64,000 nucleotides of DNA from Sphingobium sp. EM0848 (lineage in GTDB: Bacteria; Pseudomonadota; Alphaproteobacteria; Sphingomonadales; Sphingomonadaceae), in contig NZ_JABXWB010000001.1 in assembly GCF_013375555.1 (NCBI RefSeq), forward strand, positions 682,001-746,000, written 5' to 3'. This document shows positions 7,772 to 16,544 of the stretch, one piece after another. The stretch's first letter is position 1; each line of letters begins with the position of its first letter. The notes beneath the pieces were generated by a model. That model ran no database searches. It had not been told where the DNA came from and saw only the letters and a program-made list of their open reading frames with translations. Position numbers and translations under genes: made by a program.

Positions 7772-10231
7772 CTAAAATTTATGACGCAATTCCAACGTAT
7801 AGGTTCTCGGATCACCCGGAATTAAAGTATTGACCTGATAGATTTCGCCGACCTGAAGGCCGCCGGTATAATATACTTTGTTGAACACATTCTTGATGTT
7901 GCCGGTAAGCGACCAGCCCGCTGCCTGGTCTTCTATGCCCGCGCGGAAATTGGCGAGCGTATATGGCGCCATTCGCGTGCCCGCCGAATTTGCCGAACGC
8001 GGGGAAGTGAAGCTTTCGGACTGATGGTACACATCGCCATGCATGATCAGGGCCAATCCGCTATCCATCAGGGGCACATTCACGTCCGCGAAAATCGAAG
8101 CGCTATATTTAGGCGTGTTCGGTACACGGTCATATAATACGGACGTGCCAAGGAGCGTCACATTGCCATCGGTAAATTCTGCCTTGGTAGAATTGAAGTC
8201 ACCCCCAAGAGTCAGCCATTTCAGCGCTCGGATCTGCGCCTCGAGTTCGGCTCCGTAAGTGCGTGCCTTGGGAACGTTGACGGTCAATGCGGCCGGACCG
8301 CTGTTGACCAGCGCGAATCCCGCACGCTGGCTGTTGACAATCCAGTCGTGGAACAGGGCAAGACTGGCGCGGGCGGGACGTCCGCCGATGCGTCCATTGA
8401 ACTTGGCGCCGACCTCTATGTCAGTCACTCGCTCCGCTTCATAGCTGTCGCCGCCGATCTGGGCACTGCCCACTATAGGAGCAACAGCGGCGTTGAAACC
8501 GCCGCTCTTATATGCCCGGCGGCTGTTGGCATAGATCAGGAGATTAGGGTCGGCCTGATATTGCACGCCAAGAGTCCAGCTGAAATTCTCGAAGGTCCGA
8601 CGCTGGTCGTAGTCGAAACCGGGGGGTGCCGGCTCGCCGAGCGCGACCCGAAAGGAATCTGCGGGCTCGACATGCTTGGCGGAGGTTTCGCGGGTGTAGC
8701 GTCCTCCGGCCGTCAGTGCAATGCCGCTGTCCCCCAGATGATAGGTGCCCTGTGCATAGCCGGCATAGGTGCGATTGGTGTTTTTCGCGGCATTGCGCTG
8801 CTGGACGCCGCCGAAGACGACGTCGAAGAAGGTCGAAGTCTGATCGAAATATGACGATTCATAGGAGTAATATCCACCGACGACATAATCCAGCTGGCCA
8901 CTGAAAGCCTTGCCGAGCAGCTGGATCTCCTCCGAGAACTGCTTGATATCATTGATCTGCGGAAAGGCCTCGGATCCAGTGACCGACAAACCGTAGGGCG
9001 TACCATCCGAGTCTGTAGAGGATTTCGATTTAACGTTTATATAGCCGATGATGTTCTTGATCTCGATATCATTCGCGATTTCGAACTTAGTCGTGTTGGT
9101 GACGATCACGTTGCGCGAACGGTAAAAATTCGTACCGTCCAAAGCAACGGCAAATGGACCTCGCACCTTTTGGTCGGCAAGTATTTGGGAGATCCCACCT
9201 GAAGGATGGGCGGGATTTGCGAAGTAAGCGTCGTAGAAGCCCGCAAACATCGGATTGACCGGCGGGCAGGTGCCCGGAAACCGGACGAATGCCTGAACTG
9301 TGCACTGCCCGGTGAGAGTTGCAATCGGATTGGCCGTGCCGGCGTAAAGAAATTGCGTTGGCACGAATGGGGCGCCTGTCCCCGTGAAGGGCATCAGTCC
9401 AGAAATGACGGCTTCGGTATTTTCACTGTCGATTTGGGTATAATCGACGACGAGTTCGTTGGTGATAACCGGACCGAGATGGGCAGTCAGGCTGGGACGG
9501 AAACCATAGCTTTCCTGATCGCCTTCACGTCCGCCGGTCAGGAGGTTGTGCTGAAAGCCATCGCGACCTCTATAATATCCGGCAACACGGAGTATCAGCT
9601 GATCGGTTGACAGGGGCAGATTGACCGCACCTGCGATCTTGTATTGATCGTAGTTGCCGTAAAGCGCGCTGGCATAGCCGCCAAAATCGTCCGTAGGCTT
9701 CTGGCTGGCGTAGAGCAGGGCGCCGCCTGTCGCGCTCCGGCCGAAAAGAGTGCCCTGCGGCCCCTTCAGCACCTGGATTGACGCGAGATCGTAGAAGGTT
9801 GTGGCACCGGCGAGGGAACTGATCTGTACTTCGTTGATATAGGGAAGGACACCGGGCCGGCTGTTGCTGAAGGGATCCTGCGACTGACCGCGCAGCGAGA
9901 AATAGAGCTGGTTGGACGACACGCCGCCTCGAACCTGCAAGCCAGGTGTTGCCTGGCGCAGATCATATTCGGACACGATATTCGCCTTGGCCAAGGTTTC
10001 GCTGGAAACCACGGCAACAGCGACCGGAGTGCGCGACAGGCTTTCGTCACGCCGCCGCGCCGTCACGATAATATCGTCAGCATTGCCGCCTGCCGGAGAA
10101 CCCGTTGCGGCTGCACTGGGGGAATTATCGGCAGAAGCTTGGCTTGCAGCTTGCTCCTGCGCCACCGCCGTTCCGTTCCATGAGGCCAGGCACACTGACG
10201 CGAGCAAGGCGATTTTTATGTCTGGACGCAT
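7772..10231 (-). CDS. TonB-dependent outer-membrane receptor
   Basis: An 819-residue receptor read on the minus strand. The signal peptide (MRPDIKIALLASVCLASW to AVAQ) is followed by an Ala/Ser-rich linker, a TonB box (DDIIVTARRRDES), a plug with IQVLKGPQGTLFGRSATGGALLY, and a beta-barrel ending in YTLELRHKF with the terminal aromatic residue expected for Bam-dependent assembly. A GGAGGGAGAGG site sits just before ATG 10231. It resembles the many sphingomonad receptors placed beside catabolic genes. It is separate from the first receptor at 3998, so the region encodes two uptake routes. The TetR gene upstream, on the same strand, may control it. Confidence 0.9.
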   Translation of the reverse strand: MRPDIKIALLASVCLASWNGTAVAQEQAASQASADNSPSAAATGSPAGGNADDIIVTARRRDESLSRTPVAVAVVSSETLAKANIVSEYDLRQATPGLQVRGGVSSNQLYFSLRGQSQDPFSNSRPGVLPYINEVQISSLAGATTFYDLASIQVLKGPQGTLFGRSATGGALLYASQKPTDDFGGYASALYGNYDQYKIAGAVNLPLSTDQLILRVAGYYRGRDGFQHNLLTGGREGDQESYGFRPSLTAHLGPVITNELVVDYTQIDSENTEAVISGLMPFTGTGAPFVPTQFLYAGTANPIATLTGQCTVQAFVRFPGTCPPVNPMFAGFYDAYFANPAHPSGGISQILADQKVRGPFAVALDGTNFYRSRNVIVTNTTKFEIANDIEIKNIIGYINVKSKSSTDSDGTPYGLSVTGSEAFPQINDIKQFSEEIQLLGKAFSGQLDYVVGGYYSYESSYFDQTSTFFDVVFGGVQQRNAAKNTNRTYAGYAQGTYHLGDSGIALTAGGRYTRETSAKHVEPADSFRVALGEPAPPGFDYDQRRTFENFSWTLGVQYQADPNLLIYANSRRAYKSGGFNAAVAPIVGSAQIGGDSYEAERVTDIEVGAKFNGRIGGRPARASLALFHDWIVNSQRAGFALVNSGPAALTVNVPKARTYGAELEAQIRALKWLTLGGDFNSTKAEFTDGNVTLLGTSVLYDRVPNTPKYSASIFADVNVPLMDSGLALIMHGDVYHQSESFTSPRSANSAGTRMAPYTLANFRAGIEDQAAGWSLTGNIKNVFNKVYYTGGLQVGEIYQVNTLIPGDPRTYTLELRHKF

Positions 10232-10419
10232 TATCCTCTCCCTCCTTCTTCTATCATGGCGCTACTTCCGGTCGCTTCGCGAGCGGGCGCAATATCGACT
10301 GGCATTCGATTTGTCAGCGGAGGGAGGGAGGAACAATCGTTCTAGATGACAAAATCATATGCTTCCAATTACACGCGGATATTCCGGGCAATCGCTATGT
10401 TCGGTGGCTTCCGCCCACC

Positions 10420-11055
10420 TTATGCCAGAAAGGCTGGAATCATGAAATTCTTGACCCAGGCGGCGCGTTGCCCGTCGTCGGTGGCCAGCACATTCGGGTG
10501 CGTCAGTAGCCAGAATTGCTGATATGCGATCCAGCGCACGGCGCCGGGAAGGTCCAGATCCGATCGCACGATCTTTGCATTGCGATAGCGTTCCAGGATC
10601 GGAATCCAGATCGCTTCCAGCGCGGCAATAAGGTTGGGCGCGTTCAAGGTCAGTTCCGCCATATAAGGCGCGACCCTGGGATCGAGCGCCTCATCGAACA
10701 GGGGGAATGACCTGGCTGCCTTAAGCTGCGCCATGAAGAGCTCGGCCAAATTGGCGGCGGATGGCGCGCGCACCGCAGCCGCGCGCATCGCATCCGGGTG
10801 TAACTGCTCGATATGGCGCACATAGACGCCGACAAGCAGATCGTCCTTGCTGCGGAAATGTTTGTAGACGGTCTGCCGTGCAATGCCCGCCGCACGGGCA
10901 ACGTCTTCCATTCCGAATTTGGCGATGGTGAATCGTTGAATCACCGGCAATGCGGCCTGAAGGATCCGATCACGCATCTGTGTTGGAAGCGCCGGGACGT
11001 TCCCCGTCGCTTCCAGAGCACATCGATCGGCGAGAGAAAGAAACGGCCGGCTCAT
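10420..11055 (-). CDS. TetR-family transcriptional regulator
   Basis: A 211-residue regulator. The DNA-binding domain is at about residues 27-75, with the helix-turn-helix MEDVARAAGIARQTVYKHFRSK. The C-terminal half is the variable ligand-binding part. Its ATG overlaps the stop of the upstream oxygenase gene as ATGA (11052-11055), so the two are translationally coupled. Regulators of this class usually repress their own operon and release it on binding a pathway compound. Candidate targets are the oxygenase promoter region, the divergent catabolic operon at 12595 and the receptor at 10231. Confidence 0.88.
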   Translation of the reverse strand: MSRPFLSLADRCALEATGNVPALPTQMRDRILQAALPVIQRFTIAKFGMEDVARAAGIARQTVYKHFRSKDDLLVGVYVRHIEQLHPDAMRAAAVRAPSAANLAELFMAQLKAARSFPLFDEALDPRVAPYMAELTLNAPNLIAALEAIWIPILERYRNAKIVRSDLDLPGAVRWIAYQQFWLLTHPNVLATDDGQRAAWVKNFMIPAFLA

Positions 11056-12359
11056 CGATGGACAAGAATCTCTTGCGCGCGGGATTCGAACTTCTTCATT
11101 TCGCGGATGACGTCATCGGGATCGGCGACCTCTGTTTCGCCCTTGCGCAGTTTGGTGGCTGCCCCGAAGGCGTCGAGTGCGCGTAATGCCTTTTCCCTGT
11201 CATCTCGGGAAAAGAGACGCGACATCCAATCATATGTCGCGACGAAAGGGCGCGCCGCAGGCACGAGATACCGCAACCGGTTATTTGGTATTGCGAGCTG
11301 TTCGCAAATATCGTCTCCCGCCCAGGCCCGCATCAGGCCATAAGTAAGCCGCTTCTTCTGTGTGACAGTCATATGTCTGGCGATGAAAGCAGGAATAACT
11401 TCATACCCTTCGATTTCTTCCTCACACATATAGTCGCTCAGTGCCTTCATCAAGGCCCGACAACCTTCATCGGCGGGATGCTCCAGCAGCCGGATCAACT
11501 CCGACTTGGCCTGCAAATCCCGCCAATCGGAAAAGTTGGCCGCCTCGGGAATGCCCATAATGTGCCCGATATAACGCCACAGGGCGGTGATGTCCTCCAC
11601 TTCCTGTGCGCTCAAGCCAACGCCGACCTTGCGGAGGGCATTCACCACCGCCTCGCAAAACAGGCAACCCATGGTGTAGACGGAGTCGGTGTTGCTGACG
11701 ACCATTCCCCAGTCCGCCCAATCCCAGTGCGGACTGCGCGAGAGGTGGTAGCGAACGGCGGCATGGATCCACCGCACGTTCATTGTCATCCTGAACCCAT
11801 CACCGTTGCGGCGCATGCCGTCGGGCTTGGAGGAGTTGGCCGCCCAGCGCAGCGTTTCAACGAGACGTTGCCCCGCTTGGTTACGTTCGATCAGGCGGCG
11901 GCTCAACACCAACGGTCGCGATCCACCATAGGTACGGAAGCCCGCGCCGATTGCGCCATATGCCAGCGTCATGACCACCAGCTTGCCCGCGCGCCAATAG
12001 GCGATGCTTCCCCTCTGGAGTTGCTCCCAATCGACCCATGAAGGCGGTTGATCGACATCCTTGAAGAGTGCCACCAGCTCGACCGGAGGATTTTCCACCG
12101 ATTCGATCCCGTGGTTGACCACTTGCTCGAAAATCCCCTTGGCGCGGGCGGCGCCGCCTTCTCCCTCGACCAAGGCTTTATAGGCAGCATAGCCGAGCTC
12201 ATCGCCTGTCTTATAATCTTCCACCATGACCTCAACCGCTTGCCTGCCGAAGCGAGTCACCGCCTGGTCGTAGTTGACCGTCCGCCCGAGCGAGCGTCCG
12301 GGGCTCAGGTCGGCGGGAACATCGAGCCCGGCAGGCCGGGGCATCACGAACGCATCCAT
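11052..12359 (-). CDS. MpaB/latex-clearing-protein-like heme oxygenase (DUF2236)
   Basis: A 435-residue protein of the oxygenase MpaB / rubber oxygenase Lcp group. The helical core contains GSRPLVLSRRLIERNQAG, ETLRWAANSS and NVRWIHAAVRYHLSR; the histidine in RWIHAAVR is the likely axial heme ligand. Known relatives cleave isoprenoid double bonds: Lcp cuts polyisoprene and fungal MpaB' trims a farnesyl side chain. The frame stays open to an ATG at 12452, but ATG 12359 has AAGAAGGA seven bases upstream and 12452 has no ribosome site, so 12359 is chosen. It heads a two-gene unit with the TetR regulator and diverges from the beta-oxidation run. The exact substrate is not predictable. Confidence 0.72.
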   Translation of the reverse strand: MDAFVMPRPAGLDVPADLSPGRSLGRTVNYDQAVTRFGRQAVEVMVEDYKTGDELGYAAYKALVEGEGGAARAKGIFEQVVNHGIESVENPPVELVALFKDVDQPPSWVDWEQLQRGSIAYWRAGKLVVMTLAYGAIGAGFRTYGGSRPLVLSRRLIERNQAGQRLVETLRWAANSSKPDGMRRNGDGFRMTMNVRWIHAAVRYHLSRSPHWDWADWGMVVSNTDSVYTMGCLFCEAVVNALRKVGVGLSAQEVEDITALWRYIGHIMGIPEAANFSDWRDLQAKSELIRLLEHPADEGCRALMKALSDYMCEEEIEGYEVIPAFIARHMTVTQKKRLTYGLMRAWAGDDICEQLAIPNNRLRYLVPAARPFVATYDWMSRLFSRDDREKALRALDAFGAATKLRKGETEVADPDDVIREMKKFESRAQEILVHR

Positions 12360-12594
12360 CAGGTCATCCTTCTTCCATTGACCTCGGTAATCGAGGCGTG
12401 ATGACAGAATACGGTAGTTGTCGTCTGACTCCAAGAGTAAATATGCGTGCATGATTTAACGTCGGAAGCCGCTTGAACATTCCGCGTCGGTCGGCGGCGG
12501 CCCATTTTTTTGTCAGTCAGGGCTGTTGTTGGACAAGGCCTCTGTTCCGTACTGCTGTTCATCGAGATGTTGGGCAGAATGGGAGAGGCGACAG
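12360..12594. promoter_or_regulatory. Divergent promoter region of the catabolic operon
   Basis: This 235-base gap separates the oxygenase-TetR unit (leftward) from the acyl-CoA dehydrogenase run (rightward), so promoters for both should lie here. I could not identify a clean -35/-10 pair or TetR palindrome by eye. GGGAGAGG at 12581-12588 is the ribosome binding site for ATG 12595. Confidence 0.45.
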
Positions 12595-13770
12595 ATGTTG
12601 CCACGCGAATTCACTGAAGAGCAGCAGCAATTCCGCGAATCTTATCGTCGTTTCCTGGCGACGGAGATTGTTCCGCACATGGAAGCTTGGCGCGAGGAAG
12701 GACTTGTGGACCGCTCGGCTTTCCGCAAGGCCGGCGAGCAAGGTCTGCTGATGGTCTGGCCGGACGAGAAATATGGCGGTATCGGCGATACCGATTTTCG
12801 GTTCGAGCAGATTATCATCGAAGAAAACGCCTATGCGCGAACCAGCGATTGGTATTGCACACTGCATTCACGGCTTGCCGCGCCCTATTTCACGCGCTTC
12901 GGCAGCCAGGAGCTGATTGATCGCTTCTTCCCCGATTTCGTCGGCGGTAAGAAGATTCTGGCCATCGCCATGTCCGAGCCGGCGGCAGGCAGCGACCTTG
13001 CCGGCATAAAGACCCGCGCGGTGGACAAGGGGGATCATTGGCTCCTCAATGGGGCGAAAACCTATATTTCCAATGGCATCAATGCCGACGTTGTCATCGT
13101 CGCCGCGAAGACCGGAGGTCCGGAGGAACGGCACAATATGACGCTGTTCGTGGTCGAACGCGGCATGGATGGTTTTGAACGTGGACGCAAGCTCAAGAAG
13201 ATGGGCAAGATGGCCCAGGATACCGCGGAACTCTATTTCAACGATGTAAGGGTTCCGAAGGAAAATGTCTTGGGTGAAGTCGGCAAAGGCTTCAAGCATC
13301 TCATGCACGGTCTGGCCGAAGAGCGGCTGATCGGTTCCACGGGTTACCTTTCGACCGCTCAACTGTCGTGGGATCTCACCCGCGATTTCGTCAGGGATCG
13401 CAAGGTCTTTGGTCAACCGCTTTCGGACATGCAGAACACGCAGTTCAAAATGGCCGAAATGCGCGCACGGCTCGACATTGCGCAAATCTATGTCGACCAG
13501 TGCGTGAGATCGTTCAACGCCGGCGCCTTGTCCAGCGAGGATGCGGCGCGCGCCAAGCTGACCACCAGTGAACTGGCGGTGGATGCAGCCGACCTTGGCG
13601 TGCAGCTTCACGGCGGCGCGGGATATATGGATGAATATCCCATCAGTCGTCAGTTCACCGATGCGCGCATCGCCACGATTTATGCCGGCAGCTCTGAAAT
13701 CATGAAGCTGATCATCAGTCGCCAGTGTCTTTCGGACGGATATATGCCGTTTAACACACGTAATTTTTAA
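12595..13770 (+). CDS. Acyl-CoA dehydrogenase
   Basis: A 391-residue FAD-dependent acyl-CoA dehydrogenase that introduces the alpha-beta double bond in an acyl-CoA. N-terminal helices begin LPREFTEEQQQFRESYRRFL. The flavin-binding middle domain has AIAMSEPAAGSDLAGIKTRA and TYISNGINADVVIVAAKT. The C-terminal domain has QLHGGAGYMDEYPISRQFTDARIATIYAGSSEIMK, where the glutamate of GSSEIMK is at the usual catalytic-base site of long-chain and isovaleryl types. The frame opens at 12526, but ATG 12595 has a good GGGAGAGG site and begins the conserved N-terminus. It is the first gene of the operon, 21 bases before the SDR gene. Confidence 0.9.
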   Translation: MLPREFTEEQQQFRESYRRFLATEIVPHMEAWREEGLVDRSAFRKAGEQGLLMVWPDEKYGGIGDTDFRFEQIIIEENAYARTSDWYCTLHSRLAAPYFTRFGSQELIDRFFPDFVGGKKILAIAMSEPAAGSDLAGIKTRAVDKGDHWLLNGAKTYISNGINADVVIVAAKTGGPEERHNMTLFVVERGMDGFERGRKLKKMGKMAQDTAELYFNDVRVPKENVLGEVGKGFKHLMHGLAEERLIGSTGYLSTAQLSWDLTRDFVRDRKVFGQPLSDMQNTQFKMAEMRARLDIAQIYVDQCVRSFNAGALSSEDAARAKLTTSELAVDAADLGVQLHGGAGYMDEYPISRQFTDARIATIYAGSSEIMKLIISRQCLSDGYMPFNTRNF

Positions 13771-13791
13771 TAAAATATTCAGGAGCAGGAC

Positions 13792-14559
13792 ATGCAATTG
13801 GAAAATCGTGTCGCCATCATCACGGGCGGTGCTTCGGGTCTCGGGCGCGCGACGGTGGAGAAATTTCACGCGGCCGGTGCCAAGGTGGCAATATTCGACC
13901 TCAACAACGGTTCGGGGAACGAACTCGCCGGCAGGCTGGGTGAAAAGGCGCTCTATCGCAACGTCAACGTCGCCGACGAGGATGGCGTTCAAGCGGCGAT
14001 CGACAATGTCGTGAGTCAGTTCGGCAGGCTCGACATTTGCTGCAACTTTGCCGGTATCGGCGGCGCGCAGCGCATATTGGGCAAGGATGGAGTCTACCCG
14101 CTTGCCAAGTTTCGCGGCGTCGTGGAAGTGAATCTTGTTGGCACTTTCAACGTCCTGCGGCTTGCCGCCGAACAGATGGCGAAGAATGAGCCGGACGCGT
14201 TCGGTCAGCGCGGGGTCGTCATCAATACCGCCTCGGTGGCAGCATATGACGGGCAGATCGGGCAAATTGCATACAGCGCGTCCAAGGCGGCAATAGTGGG
14301 TATGACATTGACGGCCGCGCGGGATTTGTCGTCCTACGGCATCCGCGTCAACACCATCGTTCCGGGTCTGATCGACACGCCCCTGCTCGCCAAATTGCCC
14401 CAGGCGGCCCGCGATGCGCTGGGCCAGCAGGTGCTTTTCCCCAAGCGGCTGGGTCAGGCAGAGGAGGTCGCTGCAACTGCCGCTTTCATCGTGGCGAGCG
14501 ATTATCTCAACGCCGAATGCATTCGCCTCGACGGCGGTATCCGCATGCCGCCGAAGTAA
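13792..14559 (+). CDS. Short-chain dehydrogenase, HSD10-like 3-hydroxyacyl-CoA dehydrogenase
   Basis: A 255-residue classical SDR. The NAD-binding GGASGLGRA motif is at residues 12-20, NFAGIGG forms the NAG-type strand, the serine lies in NTASVAAYDG and YSASKAA gives the catalytic Tyr/Lys pair. The sequence resembles type-2 3-hydroxyacyl-CoA dehydrogenase (HSD10), including VPGLIDTPLLAKLP. In human metabolism HSD10 acts on 2-methyl-3-hydroxybutyryl-CoA. That fits the third step of beta-oxidation on a methyl-branched chain here. An AGGAGCAGG site precedes ATG 13792, and the gene lies between two other CoA-ester genes. Confidence 0.85.
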   Translation: MQLENRVAIITGGASGLGRATVEKFHAAGAKVAIFDLNNGSGNELAGRLGEKALYRNVNVADEDGVQAAIDNVVSQFGRLDICCNFAGIGGAQRILGKDGVYPLAKFRGVVEVNLVGTFNVLRLAAEQMAKNEPDAFGQRGVVINTASVAAYDGQIGQIAYSASKAAIVGMTLTAARDLSSYGIRVNTIVPGLIDTPLLAKLPQAARDALGQQVLFPKRLGQAEEVAATAAFIVASDYLNAECIRLDGGIRMPPK

Positions 14560-14581
14560 GACTCCATCGACAGGAAGCCCC

Positions 14582-15733
14582 ATGAGCCCCCTCAACGGTT
14601 ATACCGTCATCGAACTCGCCGGCATCGGTCCCGCGCCCATGGCCGGCATGATGCTAGCCGATATGGGAGCGGAAGTGATCCGTATTGAGCGCTCGACCCA
14701 GGTTAGCGAGCGGCGCGCAAAAGACATCAGTCTGCGCGGCAAGAAATCGGTCGTACTTGACCTGAAGGATCCGCGGGCCGTCCGCGCACTGTTGCAAATG
14801 ATCGAGAGCGCCGATGTGCTGATCGATCCCTACCGGCCGCTCACTTGCGAGAAGCTGGGTATAGGACCTGACGAATGTCTGTCTCGCAATCCCCGGCTCA
14901 TTTTCGCTCGGATGACCGGATGGGGCCAGTCGGGTCCGTTGGCCATGGCGGCGGGGCATGACATCAACTATATCGCCCTGACCGGCGCACTCCATGCCAT
15001 AGGGCGAGCGGGCGAGCGGCCGGTGGTTCCATTGAACCTTGTCGGTGACATGGGCGGCGGCGGGACGCTTCTGGTCGCGGGCATATTGGCCGCGCTGCTC
15101 GAGGCACGTGGATCGGGCAAGGGGCAGGTTGTGGATTGCGCGATGATCGATGGCGCGATCCAACAGATGTGGATGTTCCAGGGCATGCTCGCTGCCGGCG
15201 CCTGGGACGATGGCGCGCGCGAAGCCAATCTCCTCGATGGCGGCGCCTATTTCTACGACTGCTATGAATGCGCCGATGGCGGTTATATCAGTCTGGGCGC
15301 GATAGAGCCGCAATTCCATGCGACCATGATCGCTCTTCTCGGTCTCGATCCCGGCGACTTTGCGAACCAGCACGACAAGGCGCAGTGGCCGGCGCTCAAG
15401 CAGACTATCGCCGCGGCCGTGCGAACCAGGACACGCTACGAATGGTGTCGCGTGATGGAAGGAACGGACGCTTGTTTTGCACCGATCCTGAAGATGTCCG
15501 AGGCACCCGCGCACCCGGCCAACATTGCCCGCGGTTCATTTGTCGAAATCGACGATGTGATGCAGGCGGCGCCTGCCCCACGTTTCAGCCGCACACCTTC
15601 AAAGGTTCGGCACGGCCCTCCAATCACCGGCCAGGATACCGTGCAGGTGCTGTCGGCCATGGGAATAGCGCCGCGCGACATCGCCGCTCTCGCAAAGGGC
15701 CTGACAGCAGGAGACGCAGTCGATGTCGCTTGA
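14582..15733 (+). CDS. Alpha-methylacyl-CoA racemase (CaiB/BaiF family)
   Basis: A 383-residue class III CoA-transferase-fold protein of the racemase subgroup. It starts PLNGYTVIELAGIGPAPMAG. GHDINY places histidine at residue 126 and VGDMGGGG places aspartate at residue 156, the same numbers as the catalytic pair described for mycobacterial MCR; an acidic residue at 242 (GAIEPQF) matches the third active-site position. Racemases invert the 2-methyl stereocentre so that branched acyl-CoAs can enter beta-oxidation. ATG 14582 begins the conserved N-terminus, although the frame is open from 14414. It overlaps the next hydratase gene by 11 bases. Confidence 0.88.
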   Translation: MSPLNGYTVIELAGIGPAPMAGMMLADMGAEVIRIERSTQVSERRAKDISLRGKKSVVLDLKDPRAVRALLQMIESADVLIDPYRPLTCEKLGIGPDECLSRNPRLIFARMTGWGQSGPLAMAAGHDINYIALTGALHAIGRAGERPVVPLNLVGDMGGGGTLLVAGILAALLEARGSGKGQVVDCAMIDGAIQQMWMFQGMLAAGAWDDGAREANLLDGGAYFYDCYECADGGYISLGAIEPQFHATMIALLGLDPGDFANQHDKAQWPALKQTIAAAVRTRTRYEWCRVMEGTDACFAPILKMSEAPAHPANIARGSFVEIDDVMQAAPAPRFSRTPSKVRHGPPITGQDTVQVLSAMGIAPRDIAALAKGLTAGDAVDVA

Positions 15734-16514
15734 AGAATCCGGGCAGACGGTCGCATTGGAAATACGCGATGCGATAGCCATCATCACTCTCGATCGCCCC
15801 GATGCGCAAAACGCCTTCAACACGGCAATGCGGAACGATTTATTGCAGGCGATTCGATCGGTGGAGGATGCCAAGGCGATCAGGGCGGTCATCCTGACCG
15901 GACGCGGCCGCAACTTCAGTGCCGGCGCTGACCTCATCGACAGGCATCGTCAGGATCCCTCGGTTGAACGGATGCTGAACGAGGAATATGGTCCCATCTT
16001 GTTGGCGATCATGCGATCGGACAAGCCATGGATTGGAGCGATCAATGGCGCTGCCGCCGGCATCGGGTCGTCCTTCATGCTGGCCTGCGACCTCTCAATC
16101 ATGGGGGAAAGCGCTTTTCTCTATCAGGCTTTCGCGGCGATCGGCCTCATCCCGGATGGTGGCGCCTCCTGGCATCTCGTCAGGACGCTTGGTTTCCAAC
16201 ACGCGTTCGAGACGGCGATAAGGGGGGAACGGATTTCCGCTGAACAATGCCTTACGCTGGGTCTCACAAATCGTGTCGTGCCGGACGCGCAATTGCTCGA
16301 CCGCAGCCTGGCTCTTGCAGGTGAACTGGCGGCCAAGGCGCCGTTGGCGATCAGCCGCGCGAAGGCGGCGCTCCGTTTCGCGGCCGATCATCCGATCGAA
16401 GAACTCATGCCGCTTGAAGCCCGTCTGCAGCAGCTTTGCGCCGACAGCGAGGATTTCAAGGAAGGAATAGCAGCCTTCCGTTCAAAGCGCATTCCTCACT
16501 TCAAGGGGCTGTGA
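15723..16514 (+). CDS. Enoyl-CoA hydratase/isomerase
   Basis: A 263-residue crotonase-fold protein. The oxyanion hole is formed by NFSAGAD (about residues 64-70) and AAAGIGSSFML. The active-site segment AAIGLIPDGGASW has an aspartate but lacks the PE glutamate seen in standard hydratases, a pattern found in PaaG-type isomerases. It may therefore shift a double bond rather than add water. The start overlaps the end of the racemase gene by 11 bases, so translation is coupled. Confidence 0.82.
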   Translation: MSLEESGQTVALEIRDAIAIITLDRPDAQNAFNTAMRNDLLQAIRSVEDAKAIRAVILTGRGRNFSAGADLIDRHRQDPSVERMLNEEYGPILLAIMRSDKPWIGAINGAAAGIGSSFMLACDLSIMGESAFLYQAFAAIGLIPDGGASWHLVRTLGFQHAFETAIRGERISAEQCLTLGLTNRVVPDAQLLDRSLALAGELAAKAPLAISRAKAALRFAADHPIEELMPLEARLQQLCADSEDFKEGIAAFRSKRIPHFKGL

Positions 16515-16544
16515 TCGCAAAAACCCTTCAACGAAAGAAATATC

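Noticed and set aside
12868..14595. 575-codon minus-strand open frame
   Set aside because: It lies opposite an acyl-CoA dehydrogenase and an SDR with full motif sets and has no motif of its own.
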